A stretch of 64,000 nucleotides of DNA from Flavivirga algicola (GTDB lineage: Bacteria > Bacteroidota > Bacteroidia > Flavobacteriales > Flavobacteriaceae): the NCBI RefSeq assembly GCF_012910715.1, contig NZ_JABBHF010000010.1, positions 62,001-126,000 of the forward strand, read 5' to 3'. Position numbers and translations under genes: made by a program. Positions 53,504 through 62,025 of the stretch are shown here, one piece after another (positions within the stretch are counted from its first letter, which is position 1; each line of letters opens with the position of its first letter). A model generated the notes under the pieces. It saw only the letters and a list, made by a program, of their open reading frames with translations, made no database searches and had not been told where the DNA came from.

Positions 53504-54018
53504 TTATATATATTTTCTTTTTTCAGTATTAGTTTCAATCCATTCTTTAAAAGAGTAAGAAAAGAAATCTTTTTTTTCTAAAACGAACATTTTTTGATAC
53601 AAAAAATCTGCATTATTTTCATTACTCAAATCTTTTAAATGTTTTTTTAGATCAACTCCATTAATCGATAGAAACCTTCCCAATGATTCACTTAAATAAC
53701 ATATAAGATATATCTTTCCAATTTCTAAAGAATCCTATAAATTCGGTATGTCAATAGTGTTAAATGATTTCTTATTACAGTTCAAATTTTCGATTGTTTG
53801 AAAACACCTTTTGGCCTCTCTTTTTCTATCATCTAAAGGAGGTTCTTTTATTGAATAATCATAATAAGCAGTATGGATATTGTTTACCCTTTGGATTTTA
53901 ATATCTTTGCTATTTTTATTGATGCATTGATGGCTTCTTCTGTTAATTTATCTTCGCAAGGAATTCCAAACTTGTCTCTTTCAATATCACCATGTCTTAT
54001 AAAAATTACATTAGCCAT
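53504..54018 (-). pseudogene. Broken histidine-phosphatase-like gene
   Basis: The frame opens with MANVIFIRHGDIERDKFGIP, whose RHG motif marks the histidine phosphatase (phosphoglycerate-mutase-like) superfamily. It runs to LKSKG, where a frameshift near 53885 is needed to continue as NNIHTAYYDYSIKEPPLDDR. A TAG at 53735-53737 then interrupts a frame that goes on to KEWIETNTEKRKYI. One frameshift plus one nonsense codon mean it is inactive. Together the pieces encode about 170 residues. Confidence 0.8.
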
Positions 54019-54045
54019 ATTTAATTTAAAATTATGTTGTTATTT

Positions 54046-54426
54046 TTAATTTTTCGCTACAAATTTAATATCTCGAATAACACCATTTTCAACGTGTTTA
54101 AATTCCCAATTTTGACCAACTTTAGCTTTGTCGGATTTAGGTATTGGAGCATCTAGTTCAACTATATAATGTCCTTTTTCTTTATTTATAAAGATGACTT
54201 CAGTAATATTTCCAGGCGAGTTTGTCGATACCAAAGTAACATCAGATATGTCATTTGTAAAATCGTTGTAAAATGATGATAATTTAGAGTTTTTATAATC
54301 AGTTAACAGTTTTTTTCTGGTTTCAGTTTTTTCTATAATTTCTTTTTTGTCAACTTTTTCATGCTTCTGCGCACAGGAAAATGTAAATAATAGAAGAGCA
54401 ATGATTGTTATAGTAATTTGTTTCAT
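54046..54426 (-). CDS. Small lipoprotein of unknown function
   Basis: A 126-residue lipoprotein (lipobox LFTFSCAQ). The mature part is charged at first (HEKVDKKEIIEKTETRKK) and then beta-rich (DVTLVSTNSPGNITEVIFIN). I do not recognise it. It lies upstream of the histidine-phosphatase pseudogene. Confidence 0.6.
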   Translation of the reverse strand: MKQITITIIALLLFTFSCAQKHEKVDKKEIIEKTETRKKLLTDYKNSKLSSFYNDFTNDISDVTLVSTNSPGNITEVIFINKEKGHYIVELDAPIPKSDKAKVGQNWEFKHVENGVIRDIKFVAKN

Positions 54427-54488
54427 GATTTTTGTGATAATTAGTGGTCATTAATGATCCATGTAAAATGCATTTTTACATAACTTTG

Positions 54489-55352
54489 TCAGTCAGCGTT
54501 ATTTATTTCGATTACCATTCTTTTTGGTTCTATTTGAGAATGATTAAAATAACACTTCCATTTTTGGTTTTCCTCAACTCCTTCAATAGTATTTCCATGT
54601 TCAATTACACTTCCATTTTCAAATATATAATGTCCATAATTGAATAATAAGCCAGCAATTTGTTGAGGGTCATAATTTGCAAATCGAAACTCAAAATCGG
54701 GAAGACCTAAAGAATTTAAACCCAATGTGTCCATTATTATTTCGTCCTTTGTTTCTTGAATATTAAACAAACGAACATTCATAAAAACATTTATATTTTG
54801 ATAGTTGTTCAGACTGCTTTTTTCTAAAAAATCACTAGGTTTTAAAACAACTTCGCTATTATGAACCCAAACAGCACTTGGATTCATCGCAGATATTATA
54901 CTTGATACAAATTTTTGAAAATATTCAATTCTCTCTTTATAGTCTAAATTTCTTGACATCAAATCAGTAATCAAAATTTCGTAGAAACATTTCTTAACAG
55001 TTTCTTCTGCTAGTGGCCAACTCCAAGATTGTCTAAAAGAATTATCTAGTTCAGAATAGTTAATTTTATTTTTATCAGGAATAAATATTGTAGCTTGGGC
55101 GGGTATATTTCCTTCATCAAATTTAACTTCATAATCTTTAAATAAATAATGCCTTGAATTAGTTGGCTTCTCGGAATTTTCGAAAAATTCTATTTGACTA
55201 AATCGTTTTTTTAATTCCTGTTCTATTTTTTCATCGTTAAAGGTTGGTTCGTTTTTAAAGAACAGTTTTACCATTAATAATTCGGTAGGATTTTCGAGTT
55301 GTTCGACTACTTTTTTTTCTTTCTTTTTTCGATTGAAGTTAAATAATCCCAT
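54489..55352 (-). CDS. DUF4261 domain protein
   Basis: The 287-residue cytoplasmic protein matches the DUF4261 pattern: ELLMVKLFFKNEPTF near the N-terminus, then AVWVHNSEVVLKPSDFLEKS in the middle and VRLFNIQETKDEIIMDTLGL followed by LGLPDFEFRF toward the end. The N-terminal NFNRKKKEKK is basic. DUF4261 proteins often occur near polymorphic toxins, which suggests but does not prove an immunity-type role. It lies in the accessory run of minus-strand genes. Confidence 0.75.
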   Translation of the reverse strand: MGLFNFNRKKKEKKVVEQLENPTELLMVKLFFKNEPTFNDEKIEQELKKRFSQIEFFENSEKPTNSRHYLFKDYEVKFDEGNIPAQATIFIPDKNKINYSELDNSFRQSWSWPLAEETVKKCFYEILITDLMSRNLDYKERIEYFQKFVSSIISAMNPSAVWVHNSEVVLKPSDFLEKSSLNNYQNINVFMNVRLFNIQETKDEIIMDTLGLNSLGLPDFEFRFANYDPQQIAGLLFNYGHYIFENGSVIEHGNTIEGVEENQKWKCYFNHSQIEPKRMVIEINNAD

Positions 55353-55422
55353 TGGTAGTTCTTCTATTTTTGATAAGTGTGTTTACACTAGCAATTAGCA
55401 CTGTTTTGGTATTAGTGTTTTT

Positions 55423-55959
55423 TTATTTCCATTTCCAATTCAGTTCATCAATATATTCAGCTCCTAATTCAGTTACATGTTTTTTAAATTCTGTTTTATT
55501 TTCAATCGAGAGCTTTGGTACAACCAGAGATAAATCAGTTGCCAATTTTATAAAGAAATGGTCTTTTGTTTCAATCAGTTGTTTGAGTTCTGTTCCATTT
55601 ATTTTGCTTTCAGTTGTAAAGTCCTTAGCATTTACTGAATTTTTATCAAAGTCAAGTTCCACTGGTTTGTTAATACGGTTTTTATAATTTTCCTCAACGT
55701 GTTTCTTAAAATGATTTTTATATCTCCATTTGGAATATTTTGGATAGAAAATAAACCATACACTTGCTACAATTCCAAAAAGTACTATTCCAATGAAGTT
55801 CTGATCTCTTTTTGTTAAGTATAAACCATACAACAAAAAAAGAATGGGTATCATAATTCTACTATTCCGACGTCTCTTTTTATGCAATTCAGATTTAGAA
55901 GAAGTATAGAGTTGATATTCTAAAAAATCTTCATTTGTAAGTTTGTAGTTTATCTTCAT
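55423..55959 (-). CDS. YcxB-like membrane protein
   Basis: The 178-residue protein starts like the YcxB family (NYKLTNEDFLEYQLYTSSK), has two membrane helices at about residues 33-70 (ILFLLYGLYL and IGIVLFGIVASVWFIFY), and a C-terminal cytoplasmic beta domain (GTELKQLIETKDHFFIKL, then LVVPKLSIENKTE). Function unknown. It lies 70 bp upstream of the DUF4261 gene. Confidence 0.78.
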   Translation of the reverse strand: MKINYKLTNEDFLEYQLYTSSKSELHKKRRRNSRIMIPILFLLYGLYLTKRDQNFIGIVLFGIVASVWFIFYPKYSKWRYKNHFKKHVEENYKNRINKPVELDFDKNSVNAKDFTTESKINGTELKQLIETKDHFFIKLATDLSLVVPKLSIENKTEFKKHVTELGAEYIDELNWKWK

Positions 55960-56111
55960 TCTGTATGTTCGTAAAGGGGCATGGTTTATAAAAGTTAAAG
56001 GTATGTTTTAAGCATCTAATTTAACGAATACAAACTGAATAGAAAATCTATTAGGATTTTCATAAGCAGGCTAGGGGTTTTCATAGGACACCGTGTTGTG
56101 TGTAGCTTTTT

Positions 56112-56639
56112 TTAATCAATAAATATTTTATCAAATCGCTCATAGCTATATTCTTCTGGCTTAAGTTCAAGTAGATGATTTAATATGTCATTTATAGAAT
56201 TTGCAAAAGAATAACGGCTTTTAATTCCATCATTATTTGATTTGTACTCAATTGCTTTAAAATCGTTTTTAAACCTTTCAATTTCGGTTTCGTTCAGAAT
56301 TGCATAACCTAGATGTTTAGATTTGTATTCGTATAAATAATATGGATGTTCTATATCACTTAATTCTCCTGTTAAGCACTCCCAAATTATTATATCATTA
56401 AGGGTATAACATAAACTATCTTTTTTAAAATCAAGTTTACTTAATAACTTTTCCGAAATCCAGATATTTCGATAACCATAAGTATCTAATTGATAATTAT
56501 AGATATTAATCTCTTTATCGGTCAGAATAGAAAGAGCTAAATATCCGTCTTGAGTTTTATTCAATATTCTTACTGGGAAATAATTATTTCTTAAAGGATT
56601 ATATAATTCTATATATTGATTTGTTTTTATTTCTGTCAT
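56112..56639 (-). CDS. Unknown cytoplasmic protein, possibly immunity-like
   Basis: The 175-residue product is rich in Tyr, Asn and acidic residues and has no signal or membrane helix. I do not recognise a domain. Its composition and its place in a run of orphan genes resemble immunity proteins, which is weak evidence. An inverted-repeat structure lies between it and the methyltransferase gene. Confidence 0.6.
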   Translation of the reverse strand: MTEIKTNQYIELYNPLRNNYFPVRILNKTQDGYLALSILTDKEINIYNYQLDTYGYRNIWISEKLLSKLDFKKDSLCYTLNDIIIWECLTGELSDIEHPYYLYEYKSKHLGYAILNETEIERFKNDFKAIEYKSNNDGIKSRYSFANSINDILNHLLELKPEEYSYERFDKIFID

Positions 56640-56650
56640 AGTTTGGTTAA

Positions 56651-56790
56651 GTTACACACAACGGCTCGAATATGCGTAGTGCGGGATTTCAAGGCACTTC
56701 ACTGTCAAACCGACACTTTGTTTATTAAATGCCTTAATGTTTAAATTTACTAAATCACCCCGCATTACATATATTATTGTTATGCTTCGT
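56651..56790. repeat. Imperfect inverted repeat between accessory genes
   Basis: The arms AATATGCGTAGTGCGGG (56669-56685) and CCCGCATTACATATATT (56759-56775) pair with three mismatches, with a second inner pair AAGGCA/TGCCTT. On one side lies GTTACACACAACGG and on the other GTTATGCTTCG; GAAGCATAAC also recurs, inverted, near 57470 on the far side of the methyltransferase gene. The structure resembles a cassette boundary but lacks the exact attC consensus. Confidence 0.5.
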
Positions 56791-56803
56791 TATTTTTCAT
56801 TCG

Positions 56804-57442
56804 TCATTCTTTTTTTGCTGCCATAAAATAGCTAGATACTCCTTTATAAATTTTTTCGGTATCAACAGTCTGAAAATTCCCATTTACAATTAAATCATCT
56901 AATTCAGAACTTTTAACCCTTCTTATAGGAACTGGGATTATTCCAATTTTGCACATTATCTGAACTAACCGAATTTGCAAACCAATTAGAAAAGACATTT
57001 TATCTCCTAAACAGGGAGTAATAGATATAAACAATCCATCAGGTTTTAGTAATTCATTTATTCTTTGCGCAGTCTTCTCGGGATTAGGAATAGTATGCAA
57101 CATATTAAAAGCTAGAATCCTATCAAAAGATTCTTTTTTTAGCTTTTCATCAAAAATATCTCCTTCAACAAAGGTTACATTTTCGATATTTTTTTCGGTT
57201 GCCTTTCCTTTGGAAATTTCAATCATTTTCGGGGATATGTCAATAGCGTAAATCTCTTTAACATTATTGGCAATCTCACAAGCTGTTGTACCTGTTCCAC
57301 ATCCGTAATCTAATACAACATTAGAACTTTCGAGATGCTTTTTAGCGTTTTCCCTTGACTTATGGTGGATGTACTCAAAGCGCTCCTCCGTTTTGTCATA
57401 ATTTTTTGAAGCACTATCCCAAAATTTTTTCGATTTACTCAT
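56804..57442 (-). CDS. Class I SAM-dependent methyltransferase
   Basis: The 212-residue protein has motif I VLDYGCGTGTTACEIAN, then YAIDISPKMIEISKGKA and FDRILAFNMLHTIPNPEK, as in UbiE/Methyltransf_11-type enzymes. The substrate is unknown. It is bracketed by inverted copies of GAAGCATAAC (near 56780 and 57470), suggesting it arrived as a unit. Confidence 0.88.
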   Translation of the reverse strand: MSKSKKFWDSASKNYDKTEERFEYIHHKSRENAKKHLESSNVVLDYGCGTGTTACEIANNVKEIYAIDISPKMIEISKGKATEKNIENVTFVEGDIFDEKLKKESFDRILAFNMLHTIPNPEKTAQRINELLKPDGLFISITPCLGDKMSFLIGLQIRLVQIMCKIGIIPVPIRRVKSSELDDLIVNGNFQTVDTEKIYKGVSSYFMAAKKE

Positions 57443-57526
57443 TTATCTCACTTTATTTCCTTTTTTCGATGAAGCATAACGGTAAAGTCCCTTAAAAAGG
57501 AGCTTTTGAGTTAGTATATATGTTTT

Positions 57527-58411
57527 TTAGTGCTTTGTGCAACGATTACTGTTGTTATGGGGTCGTTTTTTTGAATGTCTAACTTTTACAGGGAGTGTTT
57601 TGGAAATCATTTGCTTTAATTTATTGAAATTTACATTTTCTCTATTATTCTCGGACAATAACACTCCAAAGAAAATAAAATCTGGGTATTCAATCGCACA
57701 GGCATATTCAGGAGATACGTAATTTTCAATTATGGTCTTACGTGTTGTTAATTTCTTTCCATTAACTACCACATTCTCAATATTGGACTCTAAAACATTT
57801 GAACTTTCTGAAAGCAATTCTATTTGATTTTCAAATAATTTTTCAACTGTTAACTTATCTTCTTCGGTATTCCATATGTTAAAGTAGATGAATTCTTTTT
57901 CGGCAAATGCTTTGTCGAAATCAAACCCTTTTCTGTAACTTAAAGCCAAACTACCAAACATCTGTCTTGCATCAATCACCCAACCAAAAGCAGGAGATAA
58001 TAATACCGCGTGGTTACCAGCATAAGGAATAGCACAATATCCTTGATAGTTTTTTAATTGCTCTAATGTCAATATGTCAAGTAAAATTTGACTTGGGTCA
58101 TTTTCGGCTCGATTATATGCAAGTTTAGTATATCCGTGTGGTGTTACGAGAATACCCTCATCTGCGTTTACATCATTTGACATTCCAATAAAATCTTCTA
58201 CACTTTTTACATCAATTTTTTTTGAATAATATTTAGCGTCAATTAAAATCAGATATTCTTTACCGTTTATATTTTGTTTCACAAGGACGTCACATTGTCT
58301 GGTGCCTTCAGAATACTTTCCTAATATTTTACTGTTAAATGTACAAACAGCATTTGGAAAACTATCTTTTATATTTTCAAATACATATTTTTCATATTCT
58401 TGCCAATTCAT
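57527..58411 (-). CDS. Mrr-like restriction endonuclease
   Basis: Started at ATG 58411 (MNWQEYEKYVFENI) the protein has 294 residues. The PD-(D/E)xK core is visible: EGTRQCDVLV (Asp), LIDAKYY (Asp-x-Lys) and GMSNDVNADEGILVTPHGYT, the typical end of the Mrr fold. Residues beyond about 150 form an unknown C-terminal domain. An upstream frame from 58486 is unlike the family. No DNA methylase is adjacent (the neighbouring methyltransferase is of the small-molecule type), so it may act as a stand-alone or modification-dependent nuclease. Confidence 0.82.
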   Translation of the reverse strand: MNWQEYEKYVFENIKDSFPNAVCTFNSKILGKYSEGTRQCDVLVKQNINGKEYLILIDAKYYSKKIDVKSVEDFIGMSNDVNADEGILVTPHGYTKLAYNRAENDPSQILLDILTLEQLKNYQGYCAIPYAGNHAVLLSPAFGWVIDARQMFGSLALSYRKGFDFDKAFAEKEFIYFNIWNTEEDKLTVEKLFENQIELLSESSNVLESNIENVVVNGKKLTTRKTIIENYVSPEYACAIEYPDFIFFGVLLSENNRENVNFNKLKQMISKTLPVKVRHSKKRPHNNSNRCTKH

Positions 58412-58479
58412 TTTCTGTAGAAATTTTTTAATGCCCCATAACAAAAAAATATATGTACCAGTACACATATACCATTCAT

Positions 58480-58550
58480 TACACACGCAATATAGTAAGT
58501 TTACTTCAAAGAATGGAGAATTGACCTACTTTCCCTTAAATAATTATAAC
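58480..58550. repeat. Intergenic repeat, copy B
   Basis: Related to 53340-53410: both contain CACGCAATATAG and then an A/T-rich stretch ending near TTAAATAAT. It lies upstream of the Mrr-like gene, at the right edge of the accessory region. Confidence 0.45.
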
Positions 58551-58656
58551 CCAGAATCATAAAAATAATATCAATTTATAAAGCCCCTCGATTTTACTTG
58601 AGGTAACCTAATAAAGAATTAGAGAAATAAACAATAAATTCTAGACCCAAACCACA

Positions 58657-60456
58657 TTATTTAATCGCTTCTAAAAGAGATATATAGGTGTAATAAACAC
58701 CATATTTTTCATCACCTTCAATAAAATCGTTAATCAAAAAGGTTTTTCCTTTTTCCAGATAGACTTCAAATACTACTTCTGTGTCGTTGGGCTTAATAGG
58801 CTTTTCAAAAATTTGGTTTGCAATTTGAATCCTTACTTTTTCGGGAGTAATGGGTTTATAATTGAACCAATTTTTTGGGTTTTCTTTTGGCACTCCAAGT
58901 ATGGGACCAGGGCATTCTTTTGGCCATCTTCTGCAGGAGATTCGGTATCTGCCCTTTTTCTCTATTTTAAGTGCATGGGTGTTGTTTTTGTTTTTTAAGC
59001 CTTCTGCTACTTGCTCGCTTTTCCAAATGGGTAGATCGTCTCCTATAGCGTGTTGAATGGTGAGTTTTATTTCGTTTTGGGACGAATTACCAATTATAAA
59101 TGGCGGAAACTCGTTGTATTCGTGGTTCTTTTTAGCAGTTTTTAAAAACGTGGCATTGTTATCTAACATGCGTTGTACAAGTTCTGGATATTGATTTGCC
59201 AGATTGTGCTTTTGCATGTTGTCCTTTTCAATATCGTATAACTCATTACCATTTACCAATCGCCATTTATCAATGATGATACAGGTTTCGTCAATATCTT
59301 TTGGTCTGCGCCAGTCTTGACGGTGGTGCACAAAAATAGTGCGATCCTTAAGTTTTTTGGCTTTTTTAAGTAATAACGGTGACATATCCATACCGTCTAA
59401 TTTCATGTTTTTTGGCATGGTGATATTACATAAATTGGCCAGTGTAGGTATTAAATCGACATGCGCTGTGGTTTGGTCTATGTCCCAACCGCCTTTAATT
59501 TTTCCGTCTTTCCATCTAATAAAAAATGGCACGCGGTGTCCGCCTTCAACTTTGTCTCCCTTACGACCTCTTAGTCCCATATTATAGCCTAGTTTCCCAT
59601 CCTTGCTTATACCATCTATGGTGCCATTATCGGTCATAAAGATTAAAATCGTGTTGTCGGCAAGGTTGTTGTCTTTTAGAAAATTGTCAAGCTTTCCAAA
59701 ATTTTCATCAATATTGACAAGCATTCCAAAATATTTGGCATTCAGGATTTGAGATCCTTCCAAATGATTGTAAGGCGCCGCATATTTGTCATCTACATAA
59801 TGTGGGCTATGGGGTGTATTGGTTGGTAGATAGACAAAAAAAGGTTCATCTTTGTTGGCCTTGATAAAGGACATGGCTTCTTGAAACCAGATGTCGGTGC
59901 AGTACCCTTTAAATTGTTGAGGTTTATTGTTTACATAATACACGTCGTTAAAATAATTGTTGCCCCAATAATCTGAGAGTTCGCCAACACCGCCAGCCAT
60001 GTGCTGAACTGCAATATCAAAGCCACAATCGGTTGGACGTACAGGGTAATTATCGCCTAAGTGCCATTTTCCGAAAATACCAGTTTTATAGCCGTTTTTC
60101 TGAAACAGGTCAGCCAATGTTGTTGTTCCTTCAGATAAAGCATCCCGCCCCTTATAGGTGGCCCATGCGCCATTTTTAATGGGGTAACGCCCTGTCATAA
60201 TAGCTGCTCGTGTTGGTGTGCACACGGGACTTACATGAAAATCGGTCATTCTTACGGCTTCTTTATAAAAAGCATCAATGTTAGGGGTTCTTAACCAGGG
60301 GTTTCCATGACAGCTAAGGTCTCCAATACCTTGATCGTCGGTTAAAACCAAGATAACATTAGGCCGTTTTTTATTTTCGTTTTGTGAAAATCCTATAAGG
60401 CAAAACAGTCCACATAAAAATGTTACGAATACTTTCATTTTAGAACTAATCATCAT
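58657..60456 (-). CDS. Type I sulfatase (arylsulfatase family)
   Basis: A formylglycine-dependent exported sulfatase of 599 residues. After the signal peptide, PNVILVLTDDQGIGDLSCHG has the metal Asp pair, and CTPTRAAIMTGRYP holds the modified Cys79 (C-x-P-x-R). GKWHLGD and FLIFMTDNGT-type motifs follow. The start may instead be the seventh codon (ATG at 60438), which leaves 7 bp after the GH117 gene; with the longer start the two overlap by 11 bp. It probably removes sulfate from an algal galactan oligosaccharide. Confidence 0.93.
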   Translation of the reverse strand: MMISSKMKVFVTFLCGLFCLIGFSQNENKKRPNVILVLTDDQGIGDLSCHGNPWLRTPNIDAFYKEAVRMTDFHVSPVCTPTRAAIMTGRYPIKNGAWATYKGRDALSEGTTTLADLFQKNGYKTGIFGKWHLGDNYPVRPTDCGFDIAVQHMAGGVGELSDYWGNNYFNDVYYVNNKPQQFKGYCTDIWFQEAMSFIKANKDEPFFVYLPTNTPHSPHYVDDKYAAPYNHLEGSQILNAKYFGMLVNIDENFGKLDNFLKDNNLADNTILIFMTDNGTIDGISKDGKLGYNMGLRGRKGDKVEGGHRVPFFIRWKDGKIKGGWDIDQTTAHVDLIPTLANLCNITMPKNMKLDGMDMSPLLLKKAKKLKDRTIFVHHRQDWRRPKDIDETCIIIDKWRLVNGNELYDIEKDNMQKHNLANQYPELVQRMLDNNATFLKTAKKNHEYNEFPPFIIGNSSQNEIKLTIQHAIGDDLPIWKSEQVAEGLKNKNNTHALKIEKKGRYRISCRRWPKECPGPILGVPKENPKNWFNYKPITPEKVRIQIANQIFEKPIKPNDTEVVFEVYLEKGKTFLINDFIEGDEKYGVYYTYISLLEAIK

Positions 60457-61735
60457 GTGTTAGCTTACTGTTTGCTTCTTTAATACGCTCTATTTGCTTG
60501 CGACTCAAACCTTGTTTAAAATGTACTGTGGTATCGTGTTTAACCCGATGTTTTTTCATTTCTGGGTCATGTAGGTCCTGGCTTAGATCGCAATCAAAGC
60601 GTACCAGCATAGCGTGAAATTTATCCCTGCCACCAAGGTTTATAAAATGAGATAAGCCCCAGGTAATCCCTCTGCCATCTTTTGTATCGGTAAAAGCATC
60701 TGCAACGTATGGCGCTGCAGCGTAAGGCATGAGTTCTGTTATCGAAGCAATTTCAAAATTCACGCCGTCTTTGGCAAATTGAATGGTGTTGTGCTCATTA
60801 CCATCTTTATATACCAAGGCAGCGATACCGTTTTTGAAAGGAAACAGAGAGGTTTCATGTCCAGATGAAATCACTGGATTTAAAGCATGTTTTGTAAATG
60901 GCCCTAAAGGATTATCGGCAATAGCCAGACCTTGCATACGAACCCAGTTAGGAGCTACTCCAGTATCTGATTTATAGTATAAATATATCTTTCCTTTGTA
61001 TACTAACGGATAGGGGTCGTGAATGGAATACTGGTCCCAGGCTCCCTTTTCTCCATTGGGAATCACTATTTTGTTGTATGGGATCCAAGGGCCATCAGGT
61101 GAATCGGCATAGGATACCGCAACAGGGCAGTCGTCACCTCTTTTTCCACTGGCTTCCATAAAACCTTGGTAATACAGGTAATATTTGTCTTTCCATTTAA
61201 GAATATCTGTTGTTGTAACCGATCGCCAACCTACTATGGGCTTATCAGGTCTTTTAATGGCTACACCTTGTTCTTTCCAGGTAAATCCATCGGTACTTGT
61301 GGCATACCAGATTTCGGCCAGATCCCAGTCTGATGACGGTATGGTGTCATTAGATTTAGCGGCACCTTGTGGCGGTGTTGGTGTATGTCTGTAGGTGTAC
61401 CAAACATAATAGGTTCCATTATGTAAAATGACTTTTGAAGGATCGCGACGGCTTATGGTACCATCATGATTGCTATAGTCAAAACCTTTTAAGGGCGTGT
61501 ATTTAAATTGAGAAAAAAGCTCATTATCTTCTGGTTTAGGTGCAGGGTAATCATCATACAATCGTTCTATGGCCGAGCTTAGTGGTCTGAGGGGTTTTTC
61601 GTCTGGCAGCATAAAAGGGAAGCTTCCCTGATTATTAGAAGGCAAAGGTTCCTGTTCTTGTTTACAAGAAAAGCATATGGTTAATAATACCAATACAAAA
61701 GGCACTTTGCTTAAGAGGGAACGGAGTTTGTCCAT
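60446..61735 (-). CDS. GH117 family glycoside hydrolase (lipoprotein)
   Basis: The 429-residue lipoprotein (LLTICFSCKQEQ) has the GH117 pattern: GFDYSNHDGTISRRDPSKVI, NGTYYVWYTYRHTPTPPQG, DWDLAEIWYATSTDGFTWKE, VGWRSVTTTDILKWKDKYYL and YSIHDPYPLVYKGKIYLYYK. GH117 enzymes are five-bladed propellers that release 3,6-anhydro-galactose from the non-reducing end of agaro- or related oligosaccharides. It is operonic with the sulfatase. Specificity for agar, porphyran or carrageenan cannot be told here. Confidence 0.93.
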   Translation of the reverse strand: MDKLRSLLSKVPFVLVLLTICFSCKQEQEPLPSNNQGSFPFMLPDEKPLRPLSSAIERLYDDYPAPKPEDNELFSQFKYTPLKGFDYSNHDGTISRRDPSKVILHNGTYYVWYTYRHTPTPPQGAAKSNDTIPSSDWDLAEIWYATSTDGFTWKEQGVAIKRPDKPIVGWRSVTTTDILKWKDKYYLYYQGFMEASGKRGDDCPVAVSYADSPDGPWIPYNKIVIPNGEKGAWDQYSIHDPYPLVYKGKIYLYYKSDTGVAPNWVRMQGLAIADNPLGPFTKHALNPVISSGHETSLFPFKNGIAALVYKDGNEHNTIQFAKDGVNFEIASITELMPYAAAPYVADAFTDTKDGRGITWGLSHFINLGGRDKFHAMLVRFDCDLSQDLHDPEMKKHRVKHDTTVHFKQGLSRKQIERIKEANSKLTHDD

Positions 61736-61843
61736 AATGACATGTTTATTCCCATAAGATATGATTTTATTTAATTCGAACGAAAAAAATATAGTCTATG
61801 AAAACTATGATCAAGCCCTATTAAATCCCTTCAAAAACAAAAA

Positions 61844-61997
61844 AGGGTGTCTAAAAAGTATGTTCAATGTCATATTGAGCTTGTCGAAATATTTTTAAAA
61901 TACTGATACTCAATGTTGGTTTCGACAGGTTGAATGCTGAGCGTAGTCGAAGTGCTCAACCTGACAAATCAAATTACAAAGACTTTTTAGACACCCT
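61844..61997. repeat. MITE-like element with 16-bp terminal inverted repeats
   Basis: The ends are AGGGTGTCTAAAAAGT (61844-61859) and its exact complement at 61982-61997. The 122 bp between hold a second inverted pair around GAGCTTGTCGAAA and TTTCGACAGGTTG and no gene. It could be a small non-autonomous mobile element or, read toward lower coordinates, serve as the gltD terminator. Clear target duplications were not seen. Confidence 0.6.
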
Positions 61998-62025
61998 CTT
62001 GTATTCAAAAATCAATCAGGATATT

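Noticed and set aside
56804-58411. Methyltransferase plus Mrr-like nuclease as a restriction-modification pair
   Set aside because: The methyltransferase has a small-molecule (UbiE-like) layout without DNA-methylase motifs such as DPPY or NPPY and the genes are separated by a repeat-associated spacer.
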